Of a stretch of 57,752 bases of DNA, positions 7,781 to 15,827 are shown one piece after another (position 1 is the first letter of the stretch; every line of letters starts with the position of its first letter). The DNA lies in assembly GCA_964493955.1 (NCBI GenBank), contig CAZBPZ010000001.1, forward strand, positions 1 through 57,752, read 5' to 3'. A model generated the notes under the pieces. The model did no database searches. It was not told the origin of the DNA and saw nothing but the letters and a program-made list of their open reading frames with translations. Position numbers and translations under genes: made by a program. The DNA is from CAZBPZ01 sp964493955 (GTDB lineage: Bacteria > Chloroflexota > Dehalococcoidia > Dehalococcoidales > Fen-1064).

Positions 7781-9040
7781 CTAAAAATCAATATCCCGGC
7801 CGTCAAAGGCGTACTCGAAGATACGACGGCACTCCTCGCGGCTTACCCACCGCGGGCTGGCAAACGTGTCCGGGTCCTCGTAGGCATCGTTGACAAGCCG
7901 CTCCATGTTTTCGTCAAGCTGCTGGCGGGTGATGCCGAGGCCCTCGAGCGTCGGGGCCACGTCAAGGCTGGCGAGCAGCTTCTTTACGGCGCCGGTCAGG
8001 CCGGCCAGCTTCGCTTCAGGGGTGTCCCCGGGGATATCCAGGGCGCGGCACACCTGAAGGTACCTGTCTGTTACCGGCGCACAGAACTGCAGCGTGGGCA
8101 CGATGAACACCCCCACGGCAATACCGTGGTGAATATCAAATACCTTGCCCAGGGCGTGGCCCTGGCTGTGTGTCAGGTGACAGGCACCATTGCCAAAGGC
8201 CATGCCGGCCATGGTGGAGGCCAGGTGCATCTTGAACCGCGCCTCGCGGTCGCGCGGGTTGCGATAGGCCCGCGGCAGGTACTTGAAGATCAGCTCAATG
8301 GCCTTGACGGCCAGGGCGTCGGTGATGTCGTTGGAGACGGCCGAGATAGCACAGTCCATGGCATGCGCCAGGGCGTCCAGGCCGGTCCCCGCCGTCAGCC
8401 GGGGCGGCATCCCGGCGGTAAAGGCGGGGTCGATGACGGCGAAATCGGGCACCAGCTCCCGCGAGGAGATGGGCACCTTGCGGTGCGCCTCGGTATCGGC
8501 CAGGACGGCCGCCATGGTTGTCTCCGAGCCGGTACCGCTGGTGGTAGGCACGGCCACCAGCTGGGCCTTCTGGCGCAGGCCCAGTGGGGTTACCGGCGAA
8601 AGGGTACGCAGGTCGGTGATGTCCGGTCTCTCATAGAGTATCCAGGCCGCCTTGGCAAGGTCCATGACAGAGCCGCCCCCCACCGGCACGATGACATCCG
8701 GCTCAAAGGCTTTCATGGCCTCAGCGCAGGCGCGAACATTCTCAACCGGCACCTCTGGCTCTGAGTGTGCCCACACCTCGGTGGTAAAGCCCCCGTTCTG
8801 GAAGGCGGTGGCCACCCGGCTGGCCAGGTTGGTGATGTGGGGGTCAGTGATGATGAAAGCCCGTTTTCTCTGGCAGTACATTGCCACGTGGCGTACCACT
8901 CCCCCGCCCCTCTCCGGGATGGCGTTCGTGCCGATGAACATCTTCGGTGTGAAGAAGGTGCTGGAGAGGCTCCGGGCCGTGGCAGAACTGCCCAGAGGGG
9001 CAAGCTCCCTCAGTCCCGGTGCATTAAACCAGTAGCTCAT
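7781..9040 (-). CDS. Iron-containing alcohol dehydrogenase
   Basis: Group III (Fe-type) NAD(P)-dependent alcohol dehydrogenase, 419 aa. The nucleotide loop PVGGGSVMDLAKA starts near residue 119 and the metal ligands of the family align as D222 and H226 (TGLDALAHAMD), H295 (GHALG) and H305 (HHGIAVG). The first 30 residues are a little longer than usual. It is the first gene of the run adh-aor-dapF-dapL-hflX. A GGAGGTGAAAG ribosome site precedes ATG 9040 and a strong promoter lies at 9125-9153. Substrate specificity cannot be read from sequence; coupling to AOR suggests an aldehyde/alcohol pair. Confidence 0.92.
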   Translation of the reverse strand: MSYWFNAPGLRELAPLGSSATARSLSSTFFTPKMFIGTNAIPERGGGVVRHVAMYCQRKRAFIITDPHITNLASRVATAFQNGGFTTEVWAHSEPEVPVENVRACAEAMKAFEPDVIVPVGGGSVMDLAKAAWILYERPDITDLRTLSPVTPLGLRQKAQLVAVPTTSGTGSETTMAAVLADTEAHRKVPISSRELVPDFAVIDPAFTAGMPPRLTAGTGLDALAHAMDCAISAVSNDITDALAVKAIELIFKYLPRAYRNPRDREARFKMHLASTMAGMAFGNGACHLTHSQGHALGKVFDIHHGIAVGVFIVPTLQFCAPVTDRYLQVCRALDIPGDTPEAKLAGLTGAVKKLLASLDVAPTLEGLGITRQQLDENMERLVNDAYEDPDTFASPRWVSREECRRIFEYAFDGRDIDF

Positions 9041-9124
9041 CTTTCACCTCCTGGCTCCAGGGCAGGAGCACCAGATTCCGCCGCCCGCGGTAAGCGTTGT
9101 CGCGCCAGCGTAGCGACGCTTGCA

Positions 9125-9153
9125 ATTATAACAAAGCCCCCCCGGCTTGTCAC
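9125..9153 (-). promoter_or_regulatory. Promoter of adh-aor-dapF-dapL-hflX run
   Basis: On the minus strand GTGACA (9153-9148), 17-bp spacer, TATAAT (9130-9125). Predicted start near 9118, 78 nt before ATG 9040. It sits beside, but does not overlap, the divergent promoter of the MFS gene. Confidence 0.75.
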
Positions 9154-9160
9154 CGGCGGT

Positions 9161-9190
9161 TTGTGCCGGCACCGGTGGCCGGGGTATAGT
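9161..9190 (+). promoter_or_regulatory. Promoter of MFS gene, nearly leaderless
   Basis: TTGTGC (9161-9166), 18-bp spacer, TATAGT (9185-9190). The predicted start near 9197 lies 2 bases before GTG 9199, so the mRNA would have essentially no leader and no ribosome site is seen. Confidence 0.6.
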
Positions 9191-9198
9191 ATGTAGGT

Positions 9199-10563
9199 GT
9201 GAACGACCCAGCCGAACGCCCTCCACCGAGACCATCCCGGGCTACCGCTCCGGACACCGGGGGCCACCGTGGGATTACCTTCTTCGGGCGAAGACTGCAC
9301 GCCCCCTTTTACGGCTGGTGGATTGTCTTCGGCTCTTTTTTCATCGCCCTCTACTCGGGGGGAGCCATCTTCTACGGCTTTACCGCTATCATTGAGCCGC
9401 TGGCGGCCGACCTCGGCTGGAGCTACACCCAGATTTCACTGGCCGCCTCGCTGCGCGGCCTGGAGATGGGCCTTCTCTCCCCGGTGGTTGGCCTGCTCAC
9501 CGACCGCTTCGGGCCACGCCGCCTAATTCTGGGTGGTAGCATCATGAGCTTCCTGGGCCTGCTGCTACTGAGCCGGACCACATCCCTGGCAACGTTCTAC
9601 GGCGCTTTTGTGCTGCTGGCCCTGGGTACCAGCGCCAGCACAATGACGGTGCTGATGACGTCTGTCTCAAACTGGTTCCGGCGGCGTGTTGGCCTTGCCA
9701 CCGGAATTGCCATCTGCGGCTTCGGTTTCGGCGGGCTGATGGTGCCGGTCATCGTTGGCCTGATAGACTGGCTCGAGTGGCGTAACGCCCTGCTGGTGCT
9801 GGCCTTCGGGATGCTGGCAATACCGCTGCCACTTTCCCTGCTCTTTCGCCACCGGCCGGAGCAGTACGGGATGTACCCGGACGGTGAGCCGCCACCCGTC
9901 GGCACCCCGGCCGGTTCTGTGTTACCCCGGGCTGAGGATGAGGGCCCATCACCCCGGCTGCGCGAGGTGCTGCGCAGCCCCCTTTTCTGGGTGGTGGCGC
10001 TGGCTTTTACCTGTCATGTCCTGCTGGTCTCGGGGGTTGTTACCCACATCATGCCTTACTTGAGCAGTGTCGGCATCAGGCGCGCCACCGCCAGTATCAT
10101 TGCCCCGGCCCTGCCGCTGACGAGCATCGTCGGGCGGCTGGGCTTCGGCTGGCTGGCAGACCGCTTCACCCGGCAGCGCGTGGCCGCCTTCGGGTTCGGG
10201 TTGATGTCGCTGGGAATGCTGAGCTTTGTCTTCGCCGGCTCTGGCCCGGGGGCGATTGTCCCTTTCCTGCTGCTGTTCGGCATCGGTTACGGGGGTGTCA
10301 ACGTGATGCGAGCGGCCCTGGTGCAGGAGTACTTCGGGCGCCAGATTTTCGGGGCGGTCTTCGGCATGATAGTGGGTGTGAGCATGGTGGGGAGCCTGAG
10401 CGGCCCGGCCCTGGCCGGCTGGGCGTTTGACACCTGGAACAGCTACCGCGGGCTATGGTCAGCCCTGGCTGTTGTGCCGCTGGGAGCGGCCGCGGCCATT
10501 GCCTTCTCGGCACGTGCCCGCCGCCCCGGTACCAGCCGCCGCCCCCCGGCAACAACCCTTTGA
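9199..10563 (+). CDS. Major facilitator superfamily transporter
   Basis: A 454-residue, twelve-helix inner-membrane transporter. After a Pro-rich cytoplasmic start of about 35 residues, helix 1 begins at FYGWWIVFGSFFIALYS. The MFS loop 2-3 motif is seen as GLLTDRFGPRRLILGG and its second-half counterpart as GWLADRFTRQRVAAFG. The FYGWW start and general layout resemble oxalate/formate antiporter-like and monocarboxylate MFS members common in Chloroflexota; substrate is unknown. It is transcribed divergently from the adh-aor run and converges with the anti-sigma gene after 24 bases. Confidence 0.9.
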   Translation: MNDPAERPPPRPSRATAPDTGGHRGITFFGRRLHAPFYGWWIVFGSFFIALYSGGAIFYGFTAIIEPLAADLGWSYTQISLAASLRGLEMGLLSPVVGLLTDRFGPRRLILGGSIMSFLGLLLLSRTTSLATFYGAFVLLALGTSASTMTVLMTSVSNWFRRRVGLATGIAICGFGFGGLMVPVIVGLIDWLEWRNALLVLAFGMLAIPLPLSLLFRHRPEQYGMYPDGEPPPVGTPAGSVLPRAEDEGPSPRLREVLRSPLFWVVALAFTCHVLLVSGVVTHIMPYLSSVGIRRATASIIAPALPLTSIVGRLGFGWLADRFTRQRVAAFGFGLMSLGMLSFVFAGSGPGAIVPFLLLFGIGYGGVNVMRAALVQEYFGRQIFGAVFGMIVGVSMVGSLSGPALAGWAFDTWNSYRGLWSALAVVPLGAAAAIAFSARARRPGTSRRPPATTL

Positions 10564-10587
10564 GCTCTTGTGCCCCCGGCGTGGCAA

Positions 10588-11445
10588 CTACCGGATGATG
10601 ACCTGCAGAGGCCGGTCGAAGCTGACCTCGCCCGTTTCGTCACCGTGGCTTACGGTAACGGGGCCGGGCAGCACCGAATACTCCCCGGCTGGTACTGGCT
10701 CCCCGGCATCATCGCGCTGGTCCCAGGTGACCGCGAAAACAGTGGTGCCGAAGGGGCCTATCTCCGTGCTCCCGGTGCCGGCAGGGATGGTACGCACCGG
10801 GAGCGAAGTACCGGCCGGTACTATGACCAGGCGGGGCGGGAACGGCTCAACCGTGGCTGTCTGGCCGCTGGTGTTACGCAGGCTGAACTGCAGAGTAATC
10901 TCTGCCCCGGTGGAGGCCGTCAGCGGCCCGGGCGGGACATCAAGCACCAGCGGCGGCTCGGCCACCAGGCTGGCCATTGCAGGTGCCGGTGCCTCCCGGG
11001 CGGTCATCTCGGGAGCGACGGCTTCTTCGGTGGTGGCCTTCCGGGTTACCAGCGAAGGGGCTTCGCCGGCGGGGGCGGGGCCGAAGACACCGGTGCCCCA
11101 GATGACGCCGACCGCCACCAGGACAACGGTGATGGTTACCATGGCGGTGCGCATCGCGGTGGTCCGGGGAACGAGGCGCTCCAGTAACTCCCGGAGCCTG
11201 CCGCGCCCGGCTGCCGCCTGGTATGCCCGCTCCTCGTGCTCGGCCAGCCGGGCCATTAACCGCGCCCACAGGCGGTCCCGGAACTCGGGGGAAGGGCCGC
11301 CTCTCCGGTCAACCAGCCGGCTGGCAAACTCCAGGGTAGCACGGTACTCCTGGCTGGCCTCCTGCCCCGGGTGCACCTCCTCGCCGGCCAGCAGGCGGTC
11401 GATGTCGCGCAGGAAGTCCTGCTCGTCCTGCCCTCGCCTACGCAT
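10588..11445 (-). CDS. Membrane-anchored anti-sigma factor-like protein
   Basis: A 285-residue single-pass protein encoded right after the ECF sigma gene. Residues 1-95 are helical, cytoplasmic and highly charged; one membrane segment lies at about 98-120 (AMVTITVVLVAVGVIW); the outer part, about residues 175-275, is a beta-sandwich resembling the BsuPI/intracellular proteinase inhibitor-like domain (GAEITLQFSLRNTSGQTATV). No HxxxCxxC zinc anti-sigma motif is present, so the inhibitory contact must differ from ZAS-type factors. ATG 11445 is chosen because it overlaps the end of the sigma gene by 8 bases, implying coupled translation; longer frames upstream run inside the sigma gene. Confidence 0.72.
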   Translation of the reverse strand: MRRRGQDEQDFLRDIDRLLAGEEVHPGQEASQEYRATLEFASRLVDRRGGPSPEFRDRLWARLMARLAEHEERAYQAAAGRGRLRELLERLVPRTTAMRTAMVTITVVLVAVGVIWGTGVFGPAPAGEAPSLVTRKATTEEAVAPEMTAREAPAPAMASLVAEPPLVLDVPPGPLTASTGAEITLQFSLRNTSGQTATVEPFPPRLVIVPAGTSLPVRTIPAGTGSTEIGPFGTTVFAVTWDQRDDAGEPVPAGEYSVLPGPVTVSHGDETGEVSFDRPLQVIIR

Positions 11446-11974
11446 TCTCCATCTCCTGAAAGATGTCCCGGAGCTTTCGTACGGTGCGGTAGAGCCGGGT
11501 GCCGACGTTCGACTCCGAAATACCCAGCGCCCTGGCGATTTCCCGGTTGTTGAGCCCCGAGGCAAACTTCAGTGATATTATGTCCTGCTCCTGCGGCGCC
11601 AGCCGGGCCAGGGCCTGCTGGAGCCGGGCCTGCTCTTCCTTCTTCTCCGCCAGCTCGGCGGGCGAGCCTTCACCGGAGGCAATGTCAATCTGGCTGGCCT
11701 CCAGGGAAAGCTGGGGGCGCCGCCCCCGGGCACGGAAATGGTCAATGACGACGTTCCGGGCAATGGCGAAGAGCCAGGTCGAGAAAGATGCCCGGTCGCT
11801 GGAGTAGCGTTCAAAGCTCACCAGGGCCTTCTCAAACACCACCGAAGTTAAGTCCTCACTCACCTGCTGGCTGTTGACCCGGTAGCGGATGTAGCGGAAT
11901 ACCCGGGGCAGGAACTCGTTATAGAGCTCGGCGAATGCCTCCCGCTTGTCTGGATTCCCGTCGGTGGTGCCCAC
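11438..11974 (-). CDS. ECF-type RNA polymerase sigma factor
   Basis: A 178-residue extracytoplasmic-function sigma factor. Region 2 runs over about residues 12-82 (ELYNEFLPRVFRYIRYRV, then FSTWLFAIARNVVIDHFR) and region 4 over about 118-172 (LARLAPQEQDIISLKFASG, then the recognition helix NREIARALGISESNVGTRL). A charged linker joins them. The gene begins at GTG 11974 with GAGG about 10 bases upstream and is followed by the overlapping membrane protein gene, the normal arrangement for signal-controlled sigma factors. Its regulon is not evident. Confidence 0.92.
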   Translation of the reverse strand: MGTTDGNPDKREAFAELYNEFLPRVFRYIRYRVNSQQVSEDLTSVVFEKALVSFERYSSDRASFSTWLFAIARNVVIDHFRARGRRPQLSLEASQIDIASGEGSPAELAEKKEEQARLQQALARLAPQEQDIISLKFASGLNNREIARALGISESNVGTRLYRTVRKLRDIFQEMENA

Positions 11975-12027
11975 GCTGGGTCAACCTCGGTCTGGCAGGA
12001 TACCCCGGAGCCCCTCCGTACCTCTTT

Positions 12028-12056
12028 TTTATACGCCGCTGGCCCCGGGCGGTCAC
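12028..12056 (-). promoter_or_regulatory. Promoter of sigma/anti-sigma pair
   Basis: On the minus strand GTGACC (12056-12051), 17-bp spacer, TATAAA (12033-12028). It looks like a housekeeping promoter rather than an ECF-type one, so autoregulation is not apparent here. Confidence 0.5.
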
Positions 12057-12182
12057 AGGCCCGGGCCTGTGACCGTGCCTCCATTATGGCAGCGGGGTGG
12101 GTCCCCCGCAAGGCCGGCAGCAATGGCCTGTGCTATAATATAGGCACAGCTGCCACGGCTAGGCAGTTGCCATGGAGGACTC

Positions 12183-13091
12183 TTGCGCACAGCCAGACTC
12201 ATCGTCAACCCCGTGGCCGGTGCCGGCCGCACGCTCAAGCGGTGGCCCCAGATCCGGGACCACCTGAAGAGCCTGGGCCTGCGCTTTGACCACGACTTCA
12301 CCGAGGCCCCCCGGCATGCCATCGAGCTGGCCAGGGCCGCTGCCCGCAAGGGGTACGAGATGGTGGTATCTGTCGGTGGTGACGGTACCATCAACGAGGT
12401 GGTGAACGGCCTCTATGACAGTGGCACGCTGGGAGACGTATCGCTGGGGATTATCAGCACCGGCACCGGGAGCGACTACATCCGTACCGTGGGTCTGCCG
12501 GCCAGCTACCACGATGCCTGCCAGCGGTTGCCGGATGCCAGGCAGGTCAGGGTTGACCTGGGTGTGGTGGAGTACGGCGGCACCAGTACACCGGGCCGGC
12601 GCCTTTTCGTTAACTTTGCCGGGCTGGGGTTCGACGCCGAGGTGGTCCGTGCCACAACCCAGCGCTTCAAGCGCCTGGGAGGGTTCCCGGCGTACCTGCT
12701 TGGCCTGCTCACCACCTTCCTCTGCTACCGCAACCGCGAGCTCACCGTTACGGTTGATGACCGGTCCGTCACCCGCAAGGTCTGCACCATTGTCATGAGC
12801 AACGGTAAGTACGGCGGCGGCAGCATGTTCGTCGCCCCCGAGGCCGACCTGACCGACGGCCTGCTTGACGTTATGACAATCGGCGACATCGGCAAGCTGG
12901 ACCTCCTGTGGTCGCTGCCACGTATCTACCGGGGTACGCACCTCACTCACCCCAGGGTGAGCCTGCAGCGAAGCTCTCAGGTAGAGATTACCTCGGCCTC
13001 GCCCATGCCTATCCAGGCCGACGGTGAGCTTGTTGGTGAGACCCCGGCCCGTTTCCACGTCATGCCCCTGGCACTGACGCTGCTGGTCTAG
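12183..13091 (+). CDS. Diacylglycerol/lipid kinase family protein
   Basis: DagK/YegS-type lipid kinase, 302 aa, which would phosphorylate diacylglycerol or a related lipid at the membrane. Visible motifs: LIVNPVAGAGR at the start, the catalytic-loop VVSVGGDGTINEVVNG (around residues 61-76), STGTGSDYIRTVGLP, and the C-terminal QADGE loop near residue 280. TTG 12183 is the start, with GGAGGA at 12174-12179 just upstream. A TATAAT at 12134-12139 probably is the -10 of its promoter, though no good -35 is seen. The gene is divergent from the sigma factor. Confidence 0.9.
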   Translation: MRTARLIVNPVAGAGRTLKRWPQIRDHLKSLGLRFDHDFTEAPRHAIELARAAARKGYEMVVSVGGDGTINEVVNGLYDSGTLGDVSLGIISTGTGSDYIRTVGLPASYHDACQRLPDARQVRVDLGVVEYGGTSTPGRRLFVNFAGLGFDAEVVRATTQRFKRLGGFPAYLLGLLTTFLCYRNRELTVTVDDRSVTRKVCTIVMSNGKYGGGSMFVAPEADLTDGLLDVMTIGDIGKLDLLWSLPRIYRGTHLTHPRVSLQRSSQVEITSASPMPIQADGELVGETPARFHVMPLALTLLV

Positions 13092-13184
13092 GCCCCGTCC
13101 GACCGCTGCCCGCGTCTCCAGTGTGTTCTTGACCCTCACAGGGGAGGGCAATGCAATGCAGTCCAGCGGCCGGCATCTTTTTTT

Positions 13185-13808
13185 GACCACCATCCAAGCG
13201 GCCATTACAATGGCCCTCAAGAGGGAGGCCTGCAGTCGCGCATGATTGCCGACCCGCTGACGCTGTACCAGTACTGCCCCACCAGTGAAGGGGCCTCGGC
13301 GGCGGCGGTCTGCGCCCGCGAAGTGGCCGACCGGTATGTCAAGGACCCCGCCCGCCTGGTAACGATTACCGGCGCCACCCTGAGGACGGGTAAGTACGGC
13401 GGGGGCAATGAGGGCGACACGATTGCGCTGGCCGGGCGCGATGCCTACGAGATGGCCGGTATCCGGCCGCAGGACGTGGACGTGGTCCAGGTACACGATA
13501 CCGGCACCAGCGGCGAGCTGACGGCCATTGAGTCGCTGGGGCTGGTAGCGAAGGGCGAGGCCTGGAAGCTGGGGCTGGCCGGTGAGACCGAGGCTACCGG
13601 CCGGCTGCCGGTCAATACCGACGGCGGCCTCCGGGGAATGGGGCACCCCTTCGGGGCGACCGGCATCCGCATGGTGCACGAGCTGGTCACCCAGCTCCGG
13701 GGTGAAGCCGGAGACCACCAGGTCAGGAAGGCCACCACTGGCCTGGCCCAGTGCACCGGTGCCGGTAACATTGCCACCGTCTTCATCCTGAAGAAAGCAG
13801 CCGCCTAG
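13185..13808 (+). pseudogene. Thiolase, C-terminal half only (remnant)
   Basis: From ATG 13242 the product (188 aa) matches only the second half of SCP-x-type thiolases: SRMIADPLTLYQYCPTSEGA, then GMGHPFGATG with the catalytic His, then the GLAQCTGAGNIATV segment with the second Cys. The N-terminal half with the nucleophilic Cys is absent; the preceding gene ends at 13091 and only about 150 bases lie between. The open frame continues back to around 13185 with a few residues before the ATG resembling a shortened thiolase linker, next to a run of seven T. A deletion is the simplest explanation. Translation as a short protein is possible (GAGGGAGG about 13 bases upstream), but thiolase activity is not expected. 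It overlaps the amidase stop at CTAG. Confidence 0.75.
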
Positions 13809-15229
13809 GCCTCCCGCGCCAGCGGTGGGCGGCGCTCCCGCCACGGTGCCGCCCGCTCGAAGGCAGCCGCGGCGCGCAGCACGGTGCCGTCCTCGAAGCG
13901 GCGCCCCACGAGCTGCAGGCCCACCGGTAGCCCGCTCTCCGTCAGCCCGCAGGGTACGGATGCTGCCGGTTGTCCCGTGATGTTGAAAGGATAGGTGAAG
14001 GGCATCCATCCCAGGGGTGATACGGCCCGGCCGGCAATCTCCCGCGGGCCAAAGCTCCCGACCTCGAAGGGCGGTACCGCCAGCACCGGTGTCAGCAGCA
14101 GGTCGTACCTCTCGAAGAAGGCCTGCATGCGATTGCGGAAGGCCAGGTTCTGCATACGCGCTCTCAGGTAGTCAGTAGCCCTTATGTCAAGGCTGCGCTC
14201 CACGAAACGTACCAGCGCCGGCTCCATTTTGTCCCTCCAGCGCTCGAGCTCATCCCCCAGCTCGGCCGCCAGGCTGGCGGCCACCACCACGCCGAAGCTT
14301 GCCTCCGGGCTGCCGGCATCCGGTGTCGCCTCTACCAGCTCGCACCCCAGCCCGGCGAACACCCTGGCCGCCCGCTCCGTGAGACGCCGCACCTCCGGTT
14401 CGACCACGGCGTAGCCGAGGTCGGGGCTCCAGGCCACCCGCAGCCCCTTCAGGCCACCGTCCAGCTCCGAAAGATAGGCAGGAGCGGCCTCCGGCAGCGA
14501 GTAGTAGTCACGGTCGTCACGGCCGGCGATTACCTCCATCATCAGGGCGGCGTCCGCTACCGTCCACGTCATCGGCCCCTCCACCGAGAGCCCCTCCCAG
14601 AGCCCGGGGAAACCGGGGCCGGTCGGCACCCGTCCAAAGGACGGTTTCAGCCCGAAGATGCCGCAGAAGCTGCTGGGGATGCGGATTGAGCCACCACCAT
14701 CGCTACCGATTGCCAGCGGCCCCATCCCCAGGGCCACGGCCGCCCCGGCCCCGCCGCTGGAGCCACCGGTGGTGCGCCCCGGGTCCCAGGGGTTACGCGA
14801 CGGGCCAAAGAGCGGGTTGTCGGTAATGGCGGCCCAGCCGGACTCGGGCGTATTCGTCTTGCCGATGATGATGGCCCCGGCCGCCTTGAGCCTCTCCACG
14901 CAGATGTCGTCCTGCTCCGGGACAAAGTGCTCGTACCGCCGGGAGCCACCGGTGGTGCGGATGCCCCGGGTGAAGACCAGGTCCTTGATGGAGACGGGCA
15001 CGCCGTGGAGCTTGCCGGGCGGCTCCCCGGCCATCAGCCTGGCTTCGGCCTCCCTGGCGGCGGCGCGGGCCTGCTCGGCCGCCACCGTGCAGAAGGCGTT
15101 CACCCTGGGGTTGAGGCGCTCAATCCGTGCCAGCACGGCCTCAACTGCCTCCACCGGTGAAATCTCCTTCGAGGCAATCCTGTCCCGCAGCTCCAGCGCC
15201 GGCATCAGGCACAGCTCGTCCTGATTCAT
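13805..15229 (-). CDS. Amidase signature enzyme
   Basis: Amidase signature family hydrolase, 474 aa, acting on an unknown amide. The Ser-Ser-Lys triad is intact: K82 in SIKDLVF, S157/S158 in GGSSGG and the nucleophile S181 in SDGGGSIRIP. ATG 15229 is used because an AAGGGAGA site lies upstream and the promoter at 15267-15296 excludes a longer start. It closely resembles the second amidase at 34540-35952 with the same residue numbering for the triad, so the two are paralogues. The GatA-like fold does not make it GatA, since no gatB or gatC is nearby. Confidence 0.9.
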   Translation of the reverse strand: MNQDELCLMPALELRDRIASKEISPVEAVEAVLARIERLNPRVNAFCTVAAEQARAAAREAEARLMAGEPPGKLHGVPVSIKDLVFTRGIRTTGGSRRYEHFVPEQDDICVERLKAAGAIIIGKTNTPESGWAAITDNPLFGPSRNPWDPGRTTGGSSGGAGAAVALGMGPLAIGSDGGGSIRIPSSFCGIFGLKPSFGRVPTGPGFPGLWEGLSVEGPMTWTVADAALMMEVIAGRDDRDYYSLPEAAPAYLSELDGGLKGLRVAWSPDLGYAVVEPEVRRLTERAARVFAGLGCELVEATPDAGSPEASFGVVVAASLAAELGDELERWRDKMEPALVRFVERSLDIRATDYLRARMQNLAFRNRMQAFFERYDLLLTPVLAVPPFEVGSFGPREIAGRAVSPLGWMPFTYPFNITGQPAASVPCGLTESGLPVGLQLVGRRFEDGTVLRAAAAFERAAPWRERRPPLAREA

Positions 15230-15266
15230 TGTTCCTGTCTCCCTTCTTAGTGGCTGCTCTGGCTGG

Positions 15267-15296
15267 ATTATAGACCGGGGGCCACCGGGCAGCCAA
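15267..15296 (-). promoter_or_regulatory. Promoter of amidase gene
   Basis: On the minus strand TTGGCT (15296-15291), 18-bp spacer, TATAAT (15272-15267). Predicted start near 15260, 31 nt before ATG 15229. Confidence 0.6.
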
Positions 15297-15373
15297 GCTG
15301 TCCTGCCGGGGACAGGTGGGTTACAATAGAGAAGAGAGTCGTACACCAGCAGCAAACAGCCAGGAGGAAGCCA

Positions 15374-15781
15374 GTGTTCAAGCAGGTACACGTTTTCCGG
15401 GTAAAGCCAGGGGCAGAGCTTACCGCCGGGATAGCCGACTACTGCCGGCGCCACGGCATCACCTCGGGGGTGGTGCTGGGTATCATCGGCTCGCTCAAAT
15501 CGGCGCGGCTGAACTACCTCGTCGAGCTACCGGGTAAGTACGTCCCGCAGGACTATGCCGGGCCGCTGGAGATTGTAGCCGCCCAGGGGTCGATTGCCCG
15601 CAAGGACGGCGAGACCCTGTTACACGTCCACATCCAGCTTTCCTCGCGGGCGGGGTGCTTCGGCGGGCACCTCGCCGCCGGCGAGGTCTTCTCCACCGCC
15701 GAGGTTGCCATCGGGGAGCTGGCGCAGCAGCTTACCCGGTACACGGATGACTACACCGGGCTGAACGAGCTGGCGGAGTGA
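15374..15781 (+). CDS. PPC/DUF296-domain protein
   Basis: A 135-residue protein consisting of a single PPC (plants and prokaryotes conserved, DUF296) domain, a trimeric fold also found after AT-hooks in plant proteins. Bacterial members have no settled function. Typical features are the start FRVKPGAEL, GVVLGIIGSLKSARL, and the metal-site-like LHVHIQLSSRAGCFGGHLAAGEVF with spaced histidines. GTG 15374 follows CAGGAGGA with normal spacing. A TACAAT at 15322-15327 is a likely -10. Confidence 0.85.
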   Translation: MFKQVHVFRVKPGAELTAGIADYCRRHGITSGVVLGIIGSLKSARLNYLVELPGKYVPQDYAGPLEIVAAQGSIARKDGETLLHVHIQLSSRAGCFGGHLAAGEVFSTAEVAIGELAQQLTRYTDDYTGLNELAE

Positions 15782-15789
15782 GCGGCAAT

Positions 15790-15818
15790 TTGTGGGCTGC
15801 CTCAGGCCCTGCTACACT
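15790..15818 (+). promoter_or_regulatory. Promoter of CelD-type GNAT gene, nearly leaderless
   Basis: TTGTGG (15790-15795), 17-bp spacer, TACACT (15813-15818). Predicted start near 15825, 3 bases before ATG 15828. This rules out the earlier ATG at 15792, which lies inside the promoter. Confidence 0.6.
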
Positions 15819-15827
15819 TGTGGCAGC

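Noticed and set aside
12159..14009. Minus-strand open frame of 616 codons
   Set aside because: It spans antisense to the lipid kinase and thiolase remnant with no protein-like motifs.
13805..15229. Calling the amidases GatA of the Glu-tRNA(Gln) amidotransferase
   Set aside because: No gatB or gatC nearby, two similar copies exist, and the sequences look like general amidase-signature hydrolases.
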